The notes below the pieces were generated by a model. It searched no databases, had not been told where the DNA came from, and worked only from the letters and a program-made list of their open reading frames with translations. A stretch of DNA of 64,000 bases, from positions 558,001-622,000 of the forward strand of contig NZ_CP031700.1 of NCBI RefSeq assembly GCF_008807015.1, given 5' to 3'. Below, piece by piece: positions 19,556 through 29,214 of this stretch (position 1 is the stretch's first letter; each line of letters begins with the position of its first letter). Position numbers and translations under genes: made by a program. Source of the DNA: Neisseria zalophi (GTDB lineage Bacteria; Pseudomonadota; Gammaproteobacteria; Burkholderiales; Neisseriaceae).

Positions 19556-20665
19556 ATGAAAAAATCTCTGATTGCTTTGTCTTTGGCTGCTTTGCCTGTT
19601 GCAGCAATGGCTGACGTTACTTTGTACGGTCAAATCAAAGCGGGCGTAGAAATTTCTAAAGTTAAAACAGGTTCTAAAGTTGCCGGTGCTCAAGTAAGTG
19701 GTAGCTCTAAAACAGCAACTGAAATTGTTGACTTGGATTCACGCATCGGCTTTAAAGGCCATGAACACTTAGGTTCTAATTTGAATGCGATTTGGCAAGT
19801 TGAAAACTCAGTAAGCGTTGCTGGTGGTGGTGAATGGGCCGGTCGTGATTCATTCATCGGCCTTGAGGGTGGTTTCGGTAAATTCCGTGCCGGTAAACTC
19901 AGCACTCAAATTAAAGAAATGGATACATTGGATGCGTGGGAATATAACAACAATGCTTTAGGCTTGGGTGTATTCACTCGTCATGGTAGTCGTGAAGTTT
20001 CTGCTCGTTACGATACTCCGGTATTTGGTGGTTTTAGCGCAAACGTACAATACGTTCCGCGTGATAATGCAAACCCTGCTGATAAATACACGCACGCTCA
20101 AAAATCTCGAGAAGCCTACTACGGTGGTTTGAATTATGACAATGCAGGTTTCTTTGCTCAGTATGGTACTGGGTTTAAGAAAAATGCTTATACTAACAAT
20201 GCTGGAACAGATGGCAAATATGGTCAAATTCATCGCTTAGATGTTGGCTATGATGCTAATAATCTGTTTGCTGGTATCGGTGCTCAATACGCTAAAGGTG
20301 TAGACACTGAGGGTTCATATATGGAAGCATTATCTAATGGTGCTCTGCAAAATGTTACCCCTCCTAATGCTCCTGCTCCTACTGCTAGTCAAGCACTCAA
20401 AACTACTGAGGTTGCCGCTACTGCTGCATACCGTTTCGGTAACGTAACACCTCGCATTTCTTACGCTCATGGTTTTGAAGCTAAACCTGTTAGCGGTGGT
20501 GATAAGTTGAAAAACACTAAGTATGACCAAGTAGTTTTAGGTGCAGATTATGACTTCTCTAAACGTACCTCTGCTGTTATCTCTGCTGGTTGGTTGAGAG
20601 CTGGTAAAGGTGATATGAAAGTTGAGAACACTGCCGGTTTGGTTGGTCTGCGTCACAAATTCTAA
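19556..20665 (+). CDS. porB: Major outer membrane porin (PorB-type)
   Basis: Gram-negative trimeric porin of 369 residues. Signal peptide ends in AMA at residue 19, and the mature protein begins DVTLYGQIKAGVE, a hallmark of neisserial porins. The middle contains DSFIGLEGGFGKFRAGKL, including the constriction-loop-like segment, and the C-terminus ends in VGLRHKF with the terminal Phe needed by the Bam machinery. Residues about 255-280 form a Pro/Ala-rich probable surface loop (NVTPPNAPAPTASQ). The ATG has AAGGAA eight bases upstream. Flanked by a long leader and a strong terminator, so monocistronic. Whether it is the orthologue of PorB or a related porin cannot be settled here. Confidence 0.92.
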   Translation: MKKSLIALSLAALPVAAMADVTLYGQIKAGVEISKVKTGSKVAGAQVSGSSKTATEIVDLDSRIGFKGHEHLGSNLNAIWQVENSVSVAGGGEWAGRDSFIGLEGGFGKFRAGKLSTQIKEMDTLDAWEYNNNALGLGVFTRHGSREVSARYDTPVFGGFSANVQYVPRDNANPADKYTHAQKSREAYYGGLNYDNAGFFAQYGTGFKKNAYTNNAGTDGKYGQIHRLDVGYDANNLFAGIGAQYAKGVDTEGSYMEALSNGALQNVTPPNAPAPTASQALKTTEVAATAAYRFGNVTPRISYAHGFEAKPVSGGDKLKNTKYDQVVLGADYDFSKRTSAVISAGWLRAGKGDMKVENTAGLVGLRHKF

Positions 20666-20692
20666 TTTCTCTTAAGAAATTAGTTTAAAAAT

Positions 20693-20726
20693 AAAGAGTC
20701 CGCTTTGTTAAGCGGACTCTTTTTAT
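20693..20726 (+). terminator. Porin terminator
   Basis: A perfect 13-bp stem (AAAGAGTCCGCTT with AAGCGGACTCTTT), loop TGTT, then TT and ATTG. A classical rho-independent terminator 28 nt after the porin stop. Confidence 0.85.
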
Positions 20727-20806
20727 TGTTTGCTGTGTTTGGATTAAAAATAAGAGAAGTTATACAACATTTTTAAGTGAAATTATCTTGTCAATTGTCT
20801 TGATGC

Positions 20807-20836
20807 TTGACTAAATGGTTGCATTAAAACTATAAT
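20807..20836 (+). promoter_or_regulatory. Promoter of the str operon
   Basis: TTGACT at 20807-20812 and TATAAT at 20831-20836 with an 18-nt spacer: a near-consensus sigma-70 promoter 57 nt upstream of rpsL. The early leader folds into TCCGC-TCTT-GCGGA (20837-20850). It fits the expected strong expression of ribosomal protein genes. Confidence 0.65.
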
Positions 20837-20892
20837 TCCGCTCTTGCGGACATGGTGTCTGCAAATATTTCACTCAACAGGACGAGAAAAAT

Positions 20893-21264
20893 ATGCCAAC
20901 TATTAATCAATTAGTACGCAAAGGCCGTCAAAAGCCGGTGTACATTAACAAAGTGCCGGCACTGGAAGCGTGCCCGCAAAAACGCGGTGTATGTACCCGT
21001 GTTTATACTACTACCCCTAAAAAACCAAACTCAGCATTGCGTAAAGTATGTAAAGTGCGTTTGACCAATGGTTTTGAAGTCATTTCATATATCGGTGGTG
21101 AAGGCCATAACTTGCAAGAGCACAGTGTTGTATTGATTCGCGGTGGTCGTGTAAAAGACTTGCCGGGTGTGCGTTATCATACCGTTCGCGGTTCGTTGGA
21201 TACTGCGGGTGTGAAAGATCGTAAACAAGCCCGTTCTAAATACGGTGCGAAACGCCCTAAATAA
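20893..21264 (+). CDS. rpsL: 30S ribosomal protein S12
   Basis: Decoding-centre ribosomal protein of 123 residues, full length. It shows the family's invariant segments [14 protein letters not shown] (with the Lys that is commonly mutated in streptomycin resistance, here wild-type PKKPNS) and [13 protein letters not shown]. First gene of rpsL-rpsG-fusA-tuf-rpsJ. A GGACGAG-like ribosome binding site precedes the start. Confidence 0.98.
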   Translation: MPTINQLVRKGRQKPVYINKVPALEACPQKRGVCTRVYTTTPKKPNSALRKVCKVRLTNGFEVISYIGGEGHNLQEHSVVLIRGGRVKDLPGVRYHTVRGSLDTAGVKDRKQARSKYGAKRPK

Positions 21265-21381
21265 TCTAATTAACATTATGGCACGTCGGTTGTGTCCTTT
21301 AGCAATGCAGCCGAGTAAGTGAATATCTTGATGGGTATTCATGGGATTGCCCCAACTGAATAGACTAAGTAAGGAATTAAA

Positions 21382-21852
21382 ATGCCAAGACGTAGAGAAG
21401 TCCCCAAGCGCGATATATTGCCGGATCCTAAATTCGGTAGCGTTGAGTTGACTAAATTTATGAATGTATTGATGATTGACGGTAAAAAATCTGTTGCTGA
21501 GCGCATTGTTTACGGTGCATTGGAGCAGATTGAGAAAAAAACCGGTAAAGCAGCAATCGAAGTGTTCAATGAAGCTATCGCCAATGCTAAGCCCGTTGTT
21601 GAAGTGAAAAGCCGCCGTGTAGGTGGTGCTAACTACCAAGTTCCTGTTGAGGTTCGCCCTTCACGTCGCTTGGCTTTGGCTATGCGTTGGGTGCGTGACG
21701 CTGCGCGCAAACGTGGTGAAAAATCTATGGATTTGCGTTTGGCCGGTGAGTTGATTGATGCAGCTGAAGGTCGTGGCGGTGCTATGAAAAAACGTGAAGA
21801 AGTACACCGTATGGCTGAAGCCAACAAAGCCTTCTCTCACTTCCGTTTCTAA
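21382..21852 (+). CDS. rpsG: 30S ribosomal protein S7
   Basis: 156 residues, primary rRNA-binding protein of the small-subunit head. [17 protein letters not shown] at the N-terminus and [16 protein letters not shown] are typical. A 117-nt gap separates it from rpsL. TAAGGAAT precedes the ATG. In E. coli S7 represses this operon by binding the rpsL-rpsG intercistronic RNA; whether this gap folds the same way was not checked. Confidence 0.98.
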   Translation: MPRRREVPKRDILPDPKFGSVELTKFMNVLMIDGKKSVAERIVYGALEQIEKKTGKAAIEVFNEAIANAKPVVEVKSRRVGGANYQVPVEVRPSRRLALAMRWVRDAARKRGEKSMDLRLAGELIDAAEGRGGAMKKREEVHRMAEANKAFSHFRF

Positions 21853-21870
21853 TTTTGAAAGGCGAATAAA

Positions 21871-23976
21871 ATGGCTCGCAAAACCCCGATTAGCTTATAT
21901 AGAAATATCGGTATTTCCGCACATATTGATGCGGGAAAAACCACTACTACAGAACGTATTTTGTTTTATACCGGCCTGACTCACAAATTAGGCGAGGTAC
22001 ATGATGGTGCTGCTACTACAGACTATATGGAACAAGAGCAGGAGCGTGGTATTACGATTACCTCTGCGGCTGTGACTTCCTATTGGAAAGGTATGGCCGG
22101 CCAATTCCCCGAGCATCGTTTTAATATCATTGATACTCCGGGGCACGTTGACTTTACCGTTGAAGTAGAGCGTTCAATGCGTGTATTGGATGGTGCTGTA
22201 ATGGTTTATTGTGCTGTGGGCGGTGTGCAGCCTCAGTCTGAAACCGTATGGCGTCAAGCCAATAAATACAAAGTGCCTCGTTTGGCTTTTGTGAATAAAA
22301 TGGACCGTCAGGGTGCAAACTTCTTCCGGGTGGTAGAGCAAATGCGTACCCGTCTACGTGCTAATCCTGTGCCGATTGTTATTCCTGTTGGTGCGGAAGA
22401 TAAGTTCGAAGGCGTAGTCGATTTGTTGAAAATGAAAGCTATTATTTGGAATGAAGCTGATAAAGGTGCGACTTTCGAATATGGCGATATTCCTGCCGAT
22501 TTGGTTGAGACTGCTGAGGAATGGCGTAACAATATGGTTGAAGCTGCAGCAGAAGCCAGTGAAGAATTGATGGACAAGTATTTAGGTGGAGAAGAGCTGA
22601 CTGAAGAAGAAATTATTTCTGCTATCCGTCAACGTACTTTGGCTGGTGAAATTCAACCAATGCTTTGTGGTTCTGCCTTTAAAAACAAAGGTGTTCAACG
22701 TATGTTGGATGCTGTGGTAGAGTTTTTGCCTGCACCTACAGATATCCCACCTGTACAGGGTGTGAATCCAGCCAATGAAGAAGCAGATAATCGTGAAGCC
22801 AGTGATGATGCTAAATTTTCAGCATTGGCATTCAAAATGCTTAATGATAAATATGTTGGTCAGTTAACATTTATTCGTGTTTATTCTGGCGTGGTGAAAT
22901 CAGGTGATACCGTTGTTAACTCTGTAAAAGGCACACGTGAGCGTATCGGTCGTTTGGTTCAAATGACTGCTGCCGACCGTACGGAAATTGAAGAAGTACG
23001 TGCTGGCGATATCGCAGCTGCCATTGGTTTGAAAGATGTTACTACTGGTGAAACCTTATGTGCTGAAGATGCGCCGATTGTTTTAGAGCGCATGGAATTC
23101 CCTGAGCCGGTTATTCACGTTGCCGTAGAGCCTAAAACCAAAGCTGACCAAGAGAAAATGGGTATCGCTTTGAATCGTTTGGCAAAAGAAGACCCTTCTT
23201 TCCGCGTTCGTACTGATGAAGAATCAGGCCAAACTATTATTTCCGGTATGGGTGAACTGCACTTGGAAATTATTGTTGACCGTATGAAGCGTGAATTTGG
23301 TGTAGATGCAAACGTAGGTGCTCCTCAAGTAGCTTATCGTGAAACGATTCGCAAAGAGGTTGAATCTGAAGCTAAACATGTTAAGCAATCTGGTGGTAAA
23401 GGTCAGTATGGTCACGTTGTGATTAAAATGGAACCTATGGAACCAGGTGGTGCAGGTTATGAGTTTATCGATGAAATCAAAGGTGGTGTGATTCCGCGTG
23501 AATTTATTCCTTCTGTCGATAAAGGTATTCGTGATACACTGACCAACGGTATCGTGGCCGGTTATCCGGTGGTAGATGTCCGTGTGCGTTTGACTTTTGG
23601 TTCTTACCATGATGTCGACTCTTCGCAAATTGCTTTTGAATTAGCTGCATCAATGGCATTTAAAGAGGGTATGAAAAAAGCATCTCCTGTTTTACTTGAG
23701 CCGATTATGGCTGTTGAAGTTGAAACACCGGAAGAGTATATGGGCGATGTGATGGGTGATTTAAACCGTCGTCGTGGTATTGTTCTAGGTATGGATGATG
23801 ATGGAATCGGCGGTAAAAAAGTCCGTGCAGAAGTACCATTGGCAGAAATGTTCGGTTATTCAACAGATCTGCGTTCAGCCACCCAAGGCCGCGCTACTTA
23901 CTCTATGGAATTTAAAAAATATGCTGAAGCGCCTGCACACGTTGCAGCACAAGTAACAGAAGCCCGTAAAGGTTAA
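21871..23976 (+). CDS. fusA: Elongation factor G
   Basis: Translocation GTPase, 701 residues. G1 [12 protein letters not shown] (near residues 17-28), G3 DTPGHVDF, G4 NKMDRQGA and the C-terminal domains IV and V ([21 protein letters not shown]) are all present. It starts 18 nt after rpsG with GAAAGGCG as ribosome binding site. Confidence 0.98.
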   Translation: MARKTPISLYRNIGISAHIDAGKTTTTERILFYTGLTHKLGEVHDGAATTDYMEQEQERGITITSAAVTSYWKGMAGQFPEHRFNIIDTPGHVDFTVEVERSMRVLDGAVMVYCAVGGVQPQSETVWRQANKYKVPRLAFVNKMDRQGANFFRVVEQMRTRLRANPVPIVIPVGAEDKFEGVVDLLKMKAIIWNEADKGATFEYGDIPADLVETAEEWRNNMVEAAAEASEELMDKYLGGEELTEEEIISAIRQRTLAGEIQPMLCGSAFKNKGVQRMLDAVVEFLPAPTDIPPVQGVNPANEEADNREASDDAKFSALAFKMLNDKYVGQLTFIRVYSGVVKSGDTVVNSVKGTRERIGRLVQMTAADRTEIEEVRAGDIAAAIGLKDVTTGETLCAEDAPIVLERMEFPEPVIHVAVEPKTKADQEKMGIALNRLAKEDPSFRVRTDEESGQTIISGMGELHLEIIVDRMKREFGVDANVGAPQVAYRETIRKEVESEAKHVKQSGGKGQYGHVVIKMEPMEPGGAGYEFIDEIKGGVIPREFIPSVDKGIRDTLTNGIVAGYPVVDVRVRLTFGSYHDVDSSQIAFELAASMAFKEGMKKASPVLLEPIMAVEVETPEEYMGDVMGDLNRRRGIVLGMDDDGIGGKKVRAEVPLAEMFGYSTDLRSATQGRATYSMEFKKYAEAPAHVAAQVTEARKG

Positions 23977-23989
23977 TCTGTTGTAGTAA

Positions 23990-24015
23990 AACCGTCTGAA
24001 AAAATTCAGACGGTT
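23990..24015. terminator. DUS-like hairpin between fusA and tuf
   Basis: AACCGTCTGAA (23990-24000) pairs with TTCAGACGGTT (24005-24015) over an AAAA loop. It is a DUS pair in which the first core G has changed to A on both arms, keeping the stem. No T-run follows, so it may only modulate fusA to tuf read-through. Confidence 0.5.
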
Positions 24016-24057
24016 ATATTCTGATCTTTAATCGTTCTTTAATAAGGAAATTAGCTC

Positions 24058-25242
24058 ATGGCTAAAGAAAAATTCGAGCGGAGTAAACCGCACGTAAACG
24101 TTGGCACCATTGGTCACGTTGACCATGGTAAAACCACATTGACTGCTGCATTGACCACTATCTTGTCTGAGAAATTTGGCGGTCAGGCTAAAGGTTACGA
24201 TCAAATTGATAATGCTCCGGAAGAAAAAGCCCGTGGTATTACCATTAATACTTCACACGTAGAATACGAAACTGAAACCCGTCACTATGCACACGTAGAC
24301 TGTCCGGGACACGCCGACTATGTGAAAAACATGATTACCGGTGCTGCTCAAATGGATGGTGCGATTTTGGTATGTTCTGCAGCAGACGGTCCTATGCCGC
24401 AAACTCGTGAACACATCTTGTTGGCTCGCCAAGTAGGTGTTCCTTACATTATCGTATTTATGAACAAATGCGATATGGTTGATGATGAAGAGTTGTTGGA
24501 ATTGGTTGAAATGGAAATCCGCGACTTGTTGTCTAGCTATGATTTCCCTGGTGATGACTGTCCGATCGTTCAAGGTTCTGCATTGCGTGCTTTGGAAGGC
24601 GATGCTGGTTACAAAGAAAAAATTTATGAATTGGCAGCAGCTTTGGATAGCTACATTCCGACACCTGAGCGTGCTGTTGACAAACCGTTCTTGTTGCCGA
24701 TTGAGGATGTATTCTCTATTTCAGGTCGTGGTACTGTCGTAACAGGCCGTGTTGAGCGTGGTATTATCAATGTTGGTGACGAGATTGAGATTGTAGGTCT
24801 GAAAGAGACTCAAAAAACCACTTGTACCGGTGTTGAGATGTTCCGCAAGCTGTTGGATCAAGGTCAGGCTGGTGATAACGTAGGTGTGTTGCTGCGTGGT
24901 ACTAAACGTGAAGACGTTGAACGTGGTCAAGTATTGGCTAAACCTGGTTCTATTACGCCGCATACTAAGTTCAAAGCTGAAGTATATGTGTTGAGTAAAG
25001 AAGAGGGTGGTCGTCATACTCCGTTCTTTGCGAACTATCGTCCTCAATTCTATTTCCGTACGACCGACGTAACTGGAGCGGTATCTTTGGAAGAAGGTGT
25101 GGAAATGGTAATGCCGGGTGAGAATGTAACGATTTCAGTAGAGCTGATTGCTCCGATTGCTATGGAAGAAGGTTTACGCTTTGCCATTCGCGAGGGTGGT
25201 CGTACCGTAGGTGCCGGTGTAGTGTCTTCTATCATTGCTTAA
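24058..25242 (+). CDS. tuf: Elongation factor Tu
   Basis: Delivers aminoacyl-tRNA to the ribosome, 394 residues. G1 GHVDHGKTT (near 18-26), effector region [15 protein letters not shown]3 DCPGHADY, G4 [10 protein letters not shown], and the C-terminal barrel ending [31 protein letters not shown] precedes the ATG. Neisseria usually has a second tuf elsewhere; only this copy is in the window. Confidence 0.98.
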   Translation: MAKEKFERSKPHVNVGTIGHVDHGKTTLTAALTTILSEKFGGQAKGYDQIDNAPEEKARGITINTSHVEYETETRHYAHVDCPGHADYVKNMITGAAQMDGAILVCSAADGPMPQTREHILLARQVGVPYIIVFMNKCDMVDDEELLELVEMEIRDLLSSYDFPGDDCPIVQGSALRALEGDAGYKEKIYELAAALDSYIPTPERAVDKPFLLPIEDVFSISGRGTVVTGRVERGIINVGDEIEIVGLKETQKTTCTGVEMFRKLLDQGQAGDNVGVLLRGTKREDVERGQVLAKPGSITPHTKFKAEVYVLSKEEGGRHTPFFANYRPQFYFRTTDVTGAVSLEEGVEMVMPGENVTISVELIAPIAMEEGLRFAIREGGRTVGAGVVSSIIA

Positions 25243-25260
25243 TCGGAAGGATATAGATAA

Positions 25261-25572
25261 ATGGCAAACCAAAAAATCCGTATCCGTTTGAAAGCTTATG
25301 ATTACAGCTTGATCGATCGTTCTGCTCAAGAAATTGTTGAAACGGCGAAACGCACTGGTGCTGTGGTTAAAGGCCCGATTCCTTTGCCAACTAAAATCGA
25401 ACGCTTTAATATCCTGCGCTCTCCTCATGTGAATAAAACTTCTCGTGAGCAATTGGAGATTCGTACTCATTTGCGCTTAATGGATATTGTTGACTGGACA
25501 GATAAAACTACAGATGCTTTGATGAAGCTCGACTTACCTGCCGGTGTAGATGTAGAGATTAAAGTTCAGTAA
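25261..25572 (+). CDS. rpsJ: 30S ribosomal protein S10
   Basis: 103 residues, full length, starting [21 protein letters not shown] and ending in VEIKVQ. It is a head protein of the small subunit and also the NusE antitermination factor. It lies 18 nt after tuf. Unlike the common arrangement, it is followed by a strong terminator and pyrE, not by rplC and the rest of the S10 operon. Confidence 0.98.
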   Translation: MANQKIRIRLKAYDYSLIDRSAQEIVETAKRTGAVVKGPIPLPTKIERFNILRSPHVNKTSREQLEIRTHLRLMDIVDWTDKTTDALMKLDLPAGVDVEIKVQ

Positions 25573-25590
25573 TGAAGCTTTAATCTTAAT

Positions 25591-25629
25591 AAAACCTCAA
25601 GCTATTAATTAAATAGCTTGAGGTTTTTG
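25591..25629 (+). terminator. Terminator of the str operon after rpsJ
   Basis: A perfect 16-bp stem (AAAACCTCAAGCTATT with AATAGCTTGAGGTTTT), 5-nt loop, ending in TTTTT. It lies 19 nt after the rpsJ stop and closes the operon. Confidence 0.85.
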
Positions 25630-25899
25630 GTTTATGCTTTACCTTAAAATTTATTTTAACTTATGTGTTTAATATGCTTAATTATTGTAAAAGTTAGATA
25701 GTTATTCATGATTGTTTTAAATAGCTATTTTGTCCAAGAAGAGTTTTTTTGAAAATAATAGTTATATGGCATATATTTAAGATGGATTCAATTTTATTTT
25801 GAGTATTTGTAGTCGTTAGATTAGATATGTGTTTTTAATAGAGGTTTAAACGTTGTGTTACAATCTCAAAACTATTTATTAAGTATATAAGGATCAGTT
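25630..25899 (+). promoter_or_regulatory. pyrE upstream region with candidate promoter
   Basis: Very AT-rich, no gene seen. An extended -10 element TGTTACAAT (25856-25864) lies 36 nt upstream of the pyrE ATG; no good -35 is visible, which is tolerated with a TGn extension. I see no pyrimidine attenuator hairpin. Confidence 0.4.
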
Positions 25900-26541
25900 A
25901 TGTCTGATTTTCGCCAAGATTTTTTACAATTTGCATTGGCACAAAGTGTATTGAAGTTCGGTGAGTTTACGACTAAAGCAGGTCGTCAGTCTCCTTATTT
26001 TTTTAATGCGGGCTTGTTTAATGATGGTGCTTCAACTTTGGCGCTGGCAAAGTTTTATGCGCAAGCTATTCTTGCGAGCAAAATTGAGTTTGATATGTTG
26101 TTCGGCCCTGCTTATAAAGGTATTATTTTGGCGGCAGCAACAGCGATGATGTTGTCGGAACAAGGGGTAAATGTGCCTTTTGCTTATAATCGTAAAGAGG
26201 CGAAAGATCATGGTGAAGGTGGTGTATTAGTTGGTGCACCGCTTAAAGGCCGTGTATTGATTATTGATGATGTGATTTCTGCAGGTACTTCGGTGCGAGA
26301 GTCTGTTAAATTGATTCAAGCCGAGGGTGCGGAGCCTGCTGCCGTCGCAATTGCATTAGATCGTATGGAAAAAGGAACGGGTGATTTATCAGCAGTCCAG
26401 GAAGTTGAAAAACAGTATGGATTACCTGTTGTCGCCATCGCTAATCTAAATGATTTATTTACGCTTTTGAAAAATAATACGGAATTTAGTGACTATTTGG
26501 AACCTGTACGTGCTTACCGAGATCGTTATGGTGTAGTATAG
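25900..26541 (+). CDS. pyrE: Orotate phosphoribosyltransferase
   Basis: Joins orotate and PRPP to make OMP in pyrimidine synthesis. 213 residues, normal length. The PRPP-binding motif VLIIDDVISAGTSVRES lies near residues 121-137, and the flexible-loop AYNRKEAKDHGEGG precedes it near 97-110. ATAAGGATCAGTT gives the ribosome binding site. Probably monocistronic. Confidence 0.96.
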   Translation: MSDFRQDFLQFALAQSVLKFGEFTTKAGRQSPYFFNAGLFNDGASTLALAKFYAQAILASKIEFDMLFGPAYKGIILAAATAMMLSEQGVNVPFAYNRKEAKDHGEGGVLVGAPLKGRVLIIDDVISAGTSVRESVKLIQAEGAEPAAVAIALDRMEKGTGDLSAVQEVEKQYGLPVVAIANLNDLFTLLKNNTEFSDYLEPVRAYRDRYGVV

Positions 26542-26720
26542 TTTGCGGAAAATTTATTTTTATTGATAAATTTACGCTAAGTTAATGAAAAATAATGATG
26601 ATTAAGTTATTTAAGAACTGAAGTAGAAAAAGGTTTCGCATAACTTATCGGAAAATATTACCAATTTCTGTTAAATTAGTACTATTAATGCCTGACCTGC
26701 CAAAATTAAAGAGAAAAAAT

Positions 26721-27422
26721 ATGTTCAAACGGATTGCCTTTGTGACTTTATTATTCACTACATGCTTACCTGCTTATGCAGAAACACTTAATTATAATGT
26801 TGTTGAGTTTTCAGAGACTGCAGGCATTGAAGTAGTTCGTGATACCGCTTCTGCACAATTACGCGTGCATGAAGAGGGAGTTAGTCGTGAAGTAGTGAGT
26901 GCTAATTTTATTAAAAAACTGGATAGTGTTACCCGTAAAGCAATGGGAAATTCTTTTAAGACAAAGTTGATAAACCGTAGTGCCTCACCACGTTATGAGT
27001 TTTCTGATAAAGGTAATCGTACTCAGACCGGATGGGAGGAAGAGGCTTTATTGCAGGTAGAAAGCCAAAACTTCGATGCGATAAATCAATTGATAGCGGA
27101 TACGCAACAAGATGCACATTTAGAAAGTTTGGTTTTCAGTGTGTCTAAGCAAAACCGTCAAGATGCTGTTGACGAGGTAAGTAAATCTGCATTGCGTCGT
27201 TTTAAAGATAGAGCGGCTGCTTTAACCAAAGAAATGGGATTTAGGAATTATAAGATTGTTCATCTTGATTTTGGGCGGATTGGTCATCGTACAGTGAATA
27301 GCAGTGCGGCTATGATGCGTGCTGCACCGGAAGGTGCAATGGCTTCACCGGCGGTGCCGGCACAAAATGTACCGGGTACAGAAGAAGTCAGCATTACTGT
27401 ACATGGTACAATTCAGATGTAA
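26721..27422 (+). CDS. SIMPL domain-containing (DUF541) periplasmic protein
   Basis: 233 residues with a signal peptide (MFKRIAFVTLLFTTCLPAYA, cut near residue 20) followed by a SIMPL/DUF541 domain spanning most of the mature protein, the fold of Brucella BP26/OMP28. No catalytic motif is known for the family; roles in outer-surface or oxidative-stress physiology have been suggested for relatives. I prefer the ATG at 26721, which begins the signal peptide, to the in-frame ATG at 26688. An Ala/Pro-rich segment (APEGAMASPAVPAQN) precedes the last strand. Confidence 0.8.
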   Translation: MFKRIAFVTLLFTTCLPAYAETLNYNVVEFSETAGIEVVRDTASAQLRVHEEGVSREVVSANFIKKLDSVTRKAMGNSFKTKLINRSASPRYEFSDKGNRTQTGWEEEALLQVESQNFDAINQLIADTQQDAHLESLVFSVSKQNRQDAVDEVSKSALRRFKDRAAALTKEMGFRNYKIVHLDFGRIGHRTVNSSAAMMRAAPEGAMASPAVPAQNVPGTEEVSITVHGTIQM

Positions 27423-27503
27423 TTTTTATAATAATTAATTTTTCAGATAACCTTTTTACTAGGCCGTCTGAAAACTATAACGGTCAACCTTAGGAGTGAT
27501 TGT

Positions 27504-28307
27504 ATGAAACCGAATTTATATCTTAGCAGCCTTGTTTGCTCCGCAGCGTTAGCGTTGGCCGGATGTACATCTGTAGCCGAGATGGTAGGTTATGATAGTG
27601 CTACATTAAATGAAGATGCTGCTAAAAGTTATAACCAAGTAATGCAGGAAGCGCGCAGTAAACGGGCATTAGATACGACATCCAGAACATCTCGTAGAGT
27701 TCATGCTATATTTAACCGATTAAAACCTCATGCAGAACGTGCGAATCAGACAGGTGTGCCGTTCAAATGGCAAATGAGCGTTATTCGTTCGGATGAAATG
27801 AATGCTTGGGCTATGCCTGGTGGGAAAATGGCGGTCTATACCGGAATTGTAGAGCGTTTGAAGCTAACTGATGATGAAATTGCTGCTATTGTTGGCCATG
27901 AAATGACCCATGCTTTACTTGAGCATAGTAAAAAAGCCATTGGGCAGCAGGTGTTGACCAATTTGGCAGTGGGTGTTGGTGGTTCATTGGTAGCTTCGCA
28001 AACAGGGGTTAGTCAAGATGCTATCGGGTTATCTTCTAATTTACTCAGCCAGTATGGTGTGAATATGCCTTTTTCTCGCAGTCAGGAACGTGAAGCAGAC
28101 GCTGGTGGTGTACGCTTGATGGCTCAGGCAGGTTATAACCCGCAGGCAGCAATTAGTGTTTGGGAAAAAATGAATCGTATAAACGATAACAACAATACTT
28201 TAAATGCGATTACTTCGTCTCACCCGACTAATAATGCACGAATGCAGGCAATCCGCAATATGTTACCGGAAGTGATGCCGATTTATGAGCGTAACAAGAG
28301 GCGTTAA
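27504..28307 (+). CDS. M48 family metallopeptidase lipoprotein (LoiP/YggG-like)
   Basis: 267 residues. Lipoprotein signal with lipobox LAGC (Cys21), so anchored in a membrane facing the periplasm. The zinc motif HEMTH is at residues 132-136 and the third ligand Glu is in SQEREADAGG near 197. Relatives are periplasmic quality-control peptidases (LoiP, BepA group), but this one has no TPR domain. A DUS is 20 nt before the gene. Its original DUS-pair terminator downstream has been split by an IS3 insertion. Confidence 0.9.
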   Translation: MKPNLYLSSLVCSAALALAGCTSVAEMVGYDSATLNEDAAKSYNQVMQEARSKRALDTTSRTSRRVHAIFNRLKPHAERANQTGVPFKWQMSVIRSDEMNAWAMPGGKMAVYTGIVERLKLTDDEIAAIVGHEMTHALLEHSKKAIGQQVLTNLAVGVGGSLVASQTGVSQDAIGLSSNLLSQYGVNMPFSRSQEREADAGGVRLMAQAGYNPQAAISVWEKMNRINDNNNTLNAITSSHPTNNARMQAIRNMLPEVMPIYERNKRR

Positions 28308-28329
28308 ATAATAGGTGTTTTAGAAAAAT

Positions 28330-28349
28330 AACAAGGCCGTCTGAAATGT
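28330..28349. terminator. Left half of a DUS-pair terminator split by an IS
   Basis: AACAAGGCCGTCTGAA (28330-28345) plus ATGT (28346-28349). Its exact complement TTCAGACGGCCTTGTT lies at 29598-29613 on the far side of the insertion sequence, preceded by the second ATGT (29594-29597). Rejoined, they make a 16-bp perfect stem with loop ATGT followed by ATTTT. Confidence 0.85.
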
Positions 28350-28388
28350 TGATCTGCCCCCCAAATCTTGGACAAACATAAAAGCCTT

Positions 28389-28400
28389 TTCAGGCTGCCT
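28389..28400 (-). repeat. AGGCAGCCTGAA, Kingella-dialect DNA uptake sequence
   Basis: On the minus strand this is an exact 12-of-12 match to the AG-kingDUS dialect, unlike the AGGCCGTCTGAA dialect of the surrounding chromosome. It spans the last codons and stop of the IS3 transposase (…K-A-A-stop). Confidence 0.8.
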
Positions 28401-29214
28401 TTTCGAGCTGGGTTCTGTATGCCACAGGACTCAGCTTTTTCAATTTCAAACTACATCTGTCATGATTGTAGTACCGTATATAGTCATCTATTGTCTGCAT
28501 CAGCTCTGTTGTCGAAAGTTTGCCTTCTTGATAAAAGCATTCCGTCTTCAGTATCGCAAAGAAGCTTTCCATCGGTGCATTGTCCCAACAATTGCCTTTA
28601 CGCGACATACTCTTCACTATGCCGTGTTCCGCCAACGTGCGGCGGTAGGCTTCCGTACGGTACAGCACACCTTGATCGGAATGCAGCAGCACTTTATCTG
28701 CCTTTGTCAGCTTACAGACCGCATCATTCAGCATTCTTTCCACCATCTCGCTGTTCGGGCGGCGGCTCATCGCATAAGCGACGATTTCGCGGTTAAATAC
28801 ATCCAATATCGGTGACAGATACAGTTTACCATTGCTGCACTTGAATTCGGTGGCATCAGTCAGCCATTTCTCATTAGGTTTTTGCGCCTCAAAGCGGCGG
28901 TTCAGAATATTATCCGACGGTTCTCCCATTGCCGGATGGCGGTAGGCTTTTTTCGGACGCACTTTGGCTTTCAATTGCAACAGTTTCATCAAACGGGCAA
29001 CCTTTTTCTTATTCCATGACAAAGTGGCGGCAATCCGCCTGTATCCGTAACGCCCTTGATGTCGGGCATAAACTTCGGCAACGGCGGCTTTGTCCTGTTC
29101 GTCCGGGTCGGGACGGCCGTGGTGGTAATAAAAGCTGCTTTTGGGCAGTGCAGCACTGTGCAGCAGGTATTTAAGCGGATGTTTTGCCCTCAGTGCTTGG
29201 ACGGCTTCGCTTTT
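28390..29214 (-). CDS. IS3-family transposase OrfB (catalytic part, expressed by frameshift)
   Basis: The frame is open from the slippage site at 29210-29216 to the TGA at 28390. It reads KKSEAVQALRAKHPLKYLL, then an HTH_21-like YYHHGRPDPDEQDKAAV segment, then the rve integrase core with Asp in WLTDATEF, Asp in LLHSDQG and Glu in APMESFFAILKTE. There is no good ATG; a separate OrfB could start only at weak codons such as the TTG at 29022, so expression as an OrfAB fusion is most likely. The cut-and-copy chemistry of IS3 elements needs this fusion. Intact, not a pseudogene. Confidence 0.85.
   Translation of the reverse strand, partial: KSEAVQALRAKHPLKYLLHSAALPKSSFYYHHGRPDPDEQDKAAVAEVYARHQGRYGYRRIAATLSWNKKKVARLMKLLQLKAKVRPKKAYRHPAMGEPSDNILNRRFEAQKPNEKWLTDATEFKCSNGKLYLSPILDVFNREIVAYAMSRRPNSEMVERMLNDAVCKLTKADKVLLHSDQGVLYRTEAYRRTLAEHGIVKSMSRKGNCWDNAPMESFFAILKTECFYQEGKLSTTELMQTIDDYIRYYNHDRCSLKLKKLSPVAYRTQLEKAA

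Noticed and set aside
21085..21639. 184-residue open frame antisense to rpsL and rpsG
   Set aside because: Both sense genes are certain and full length; the antisense frame has no family features.
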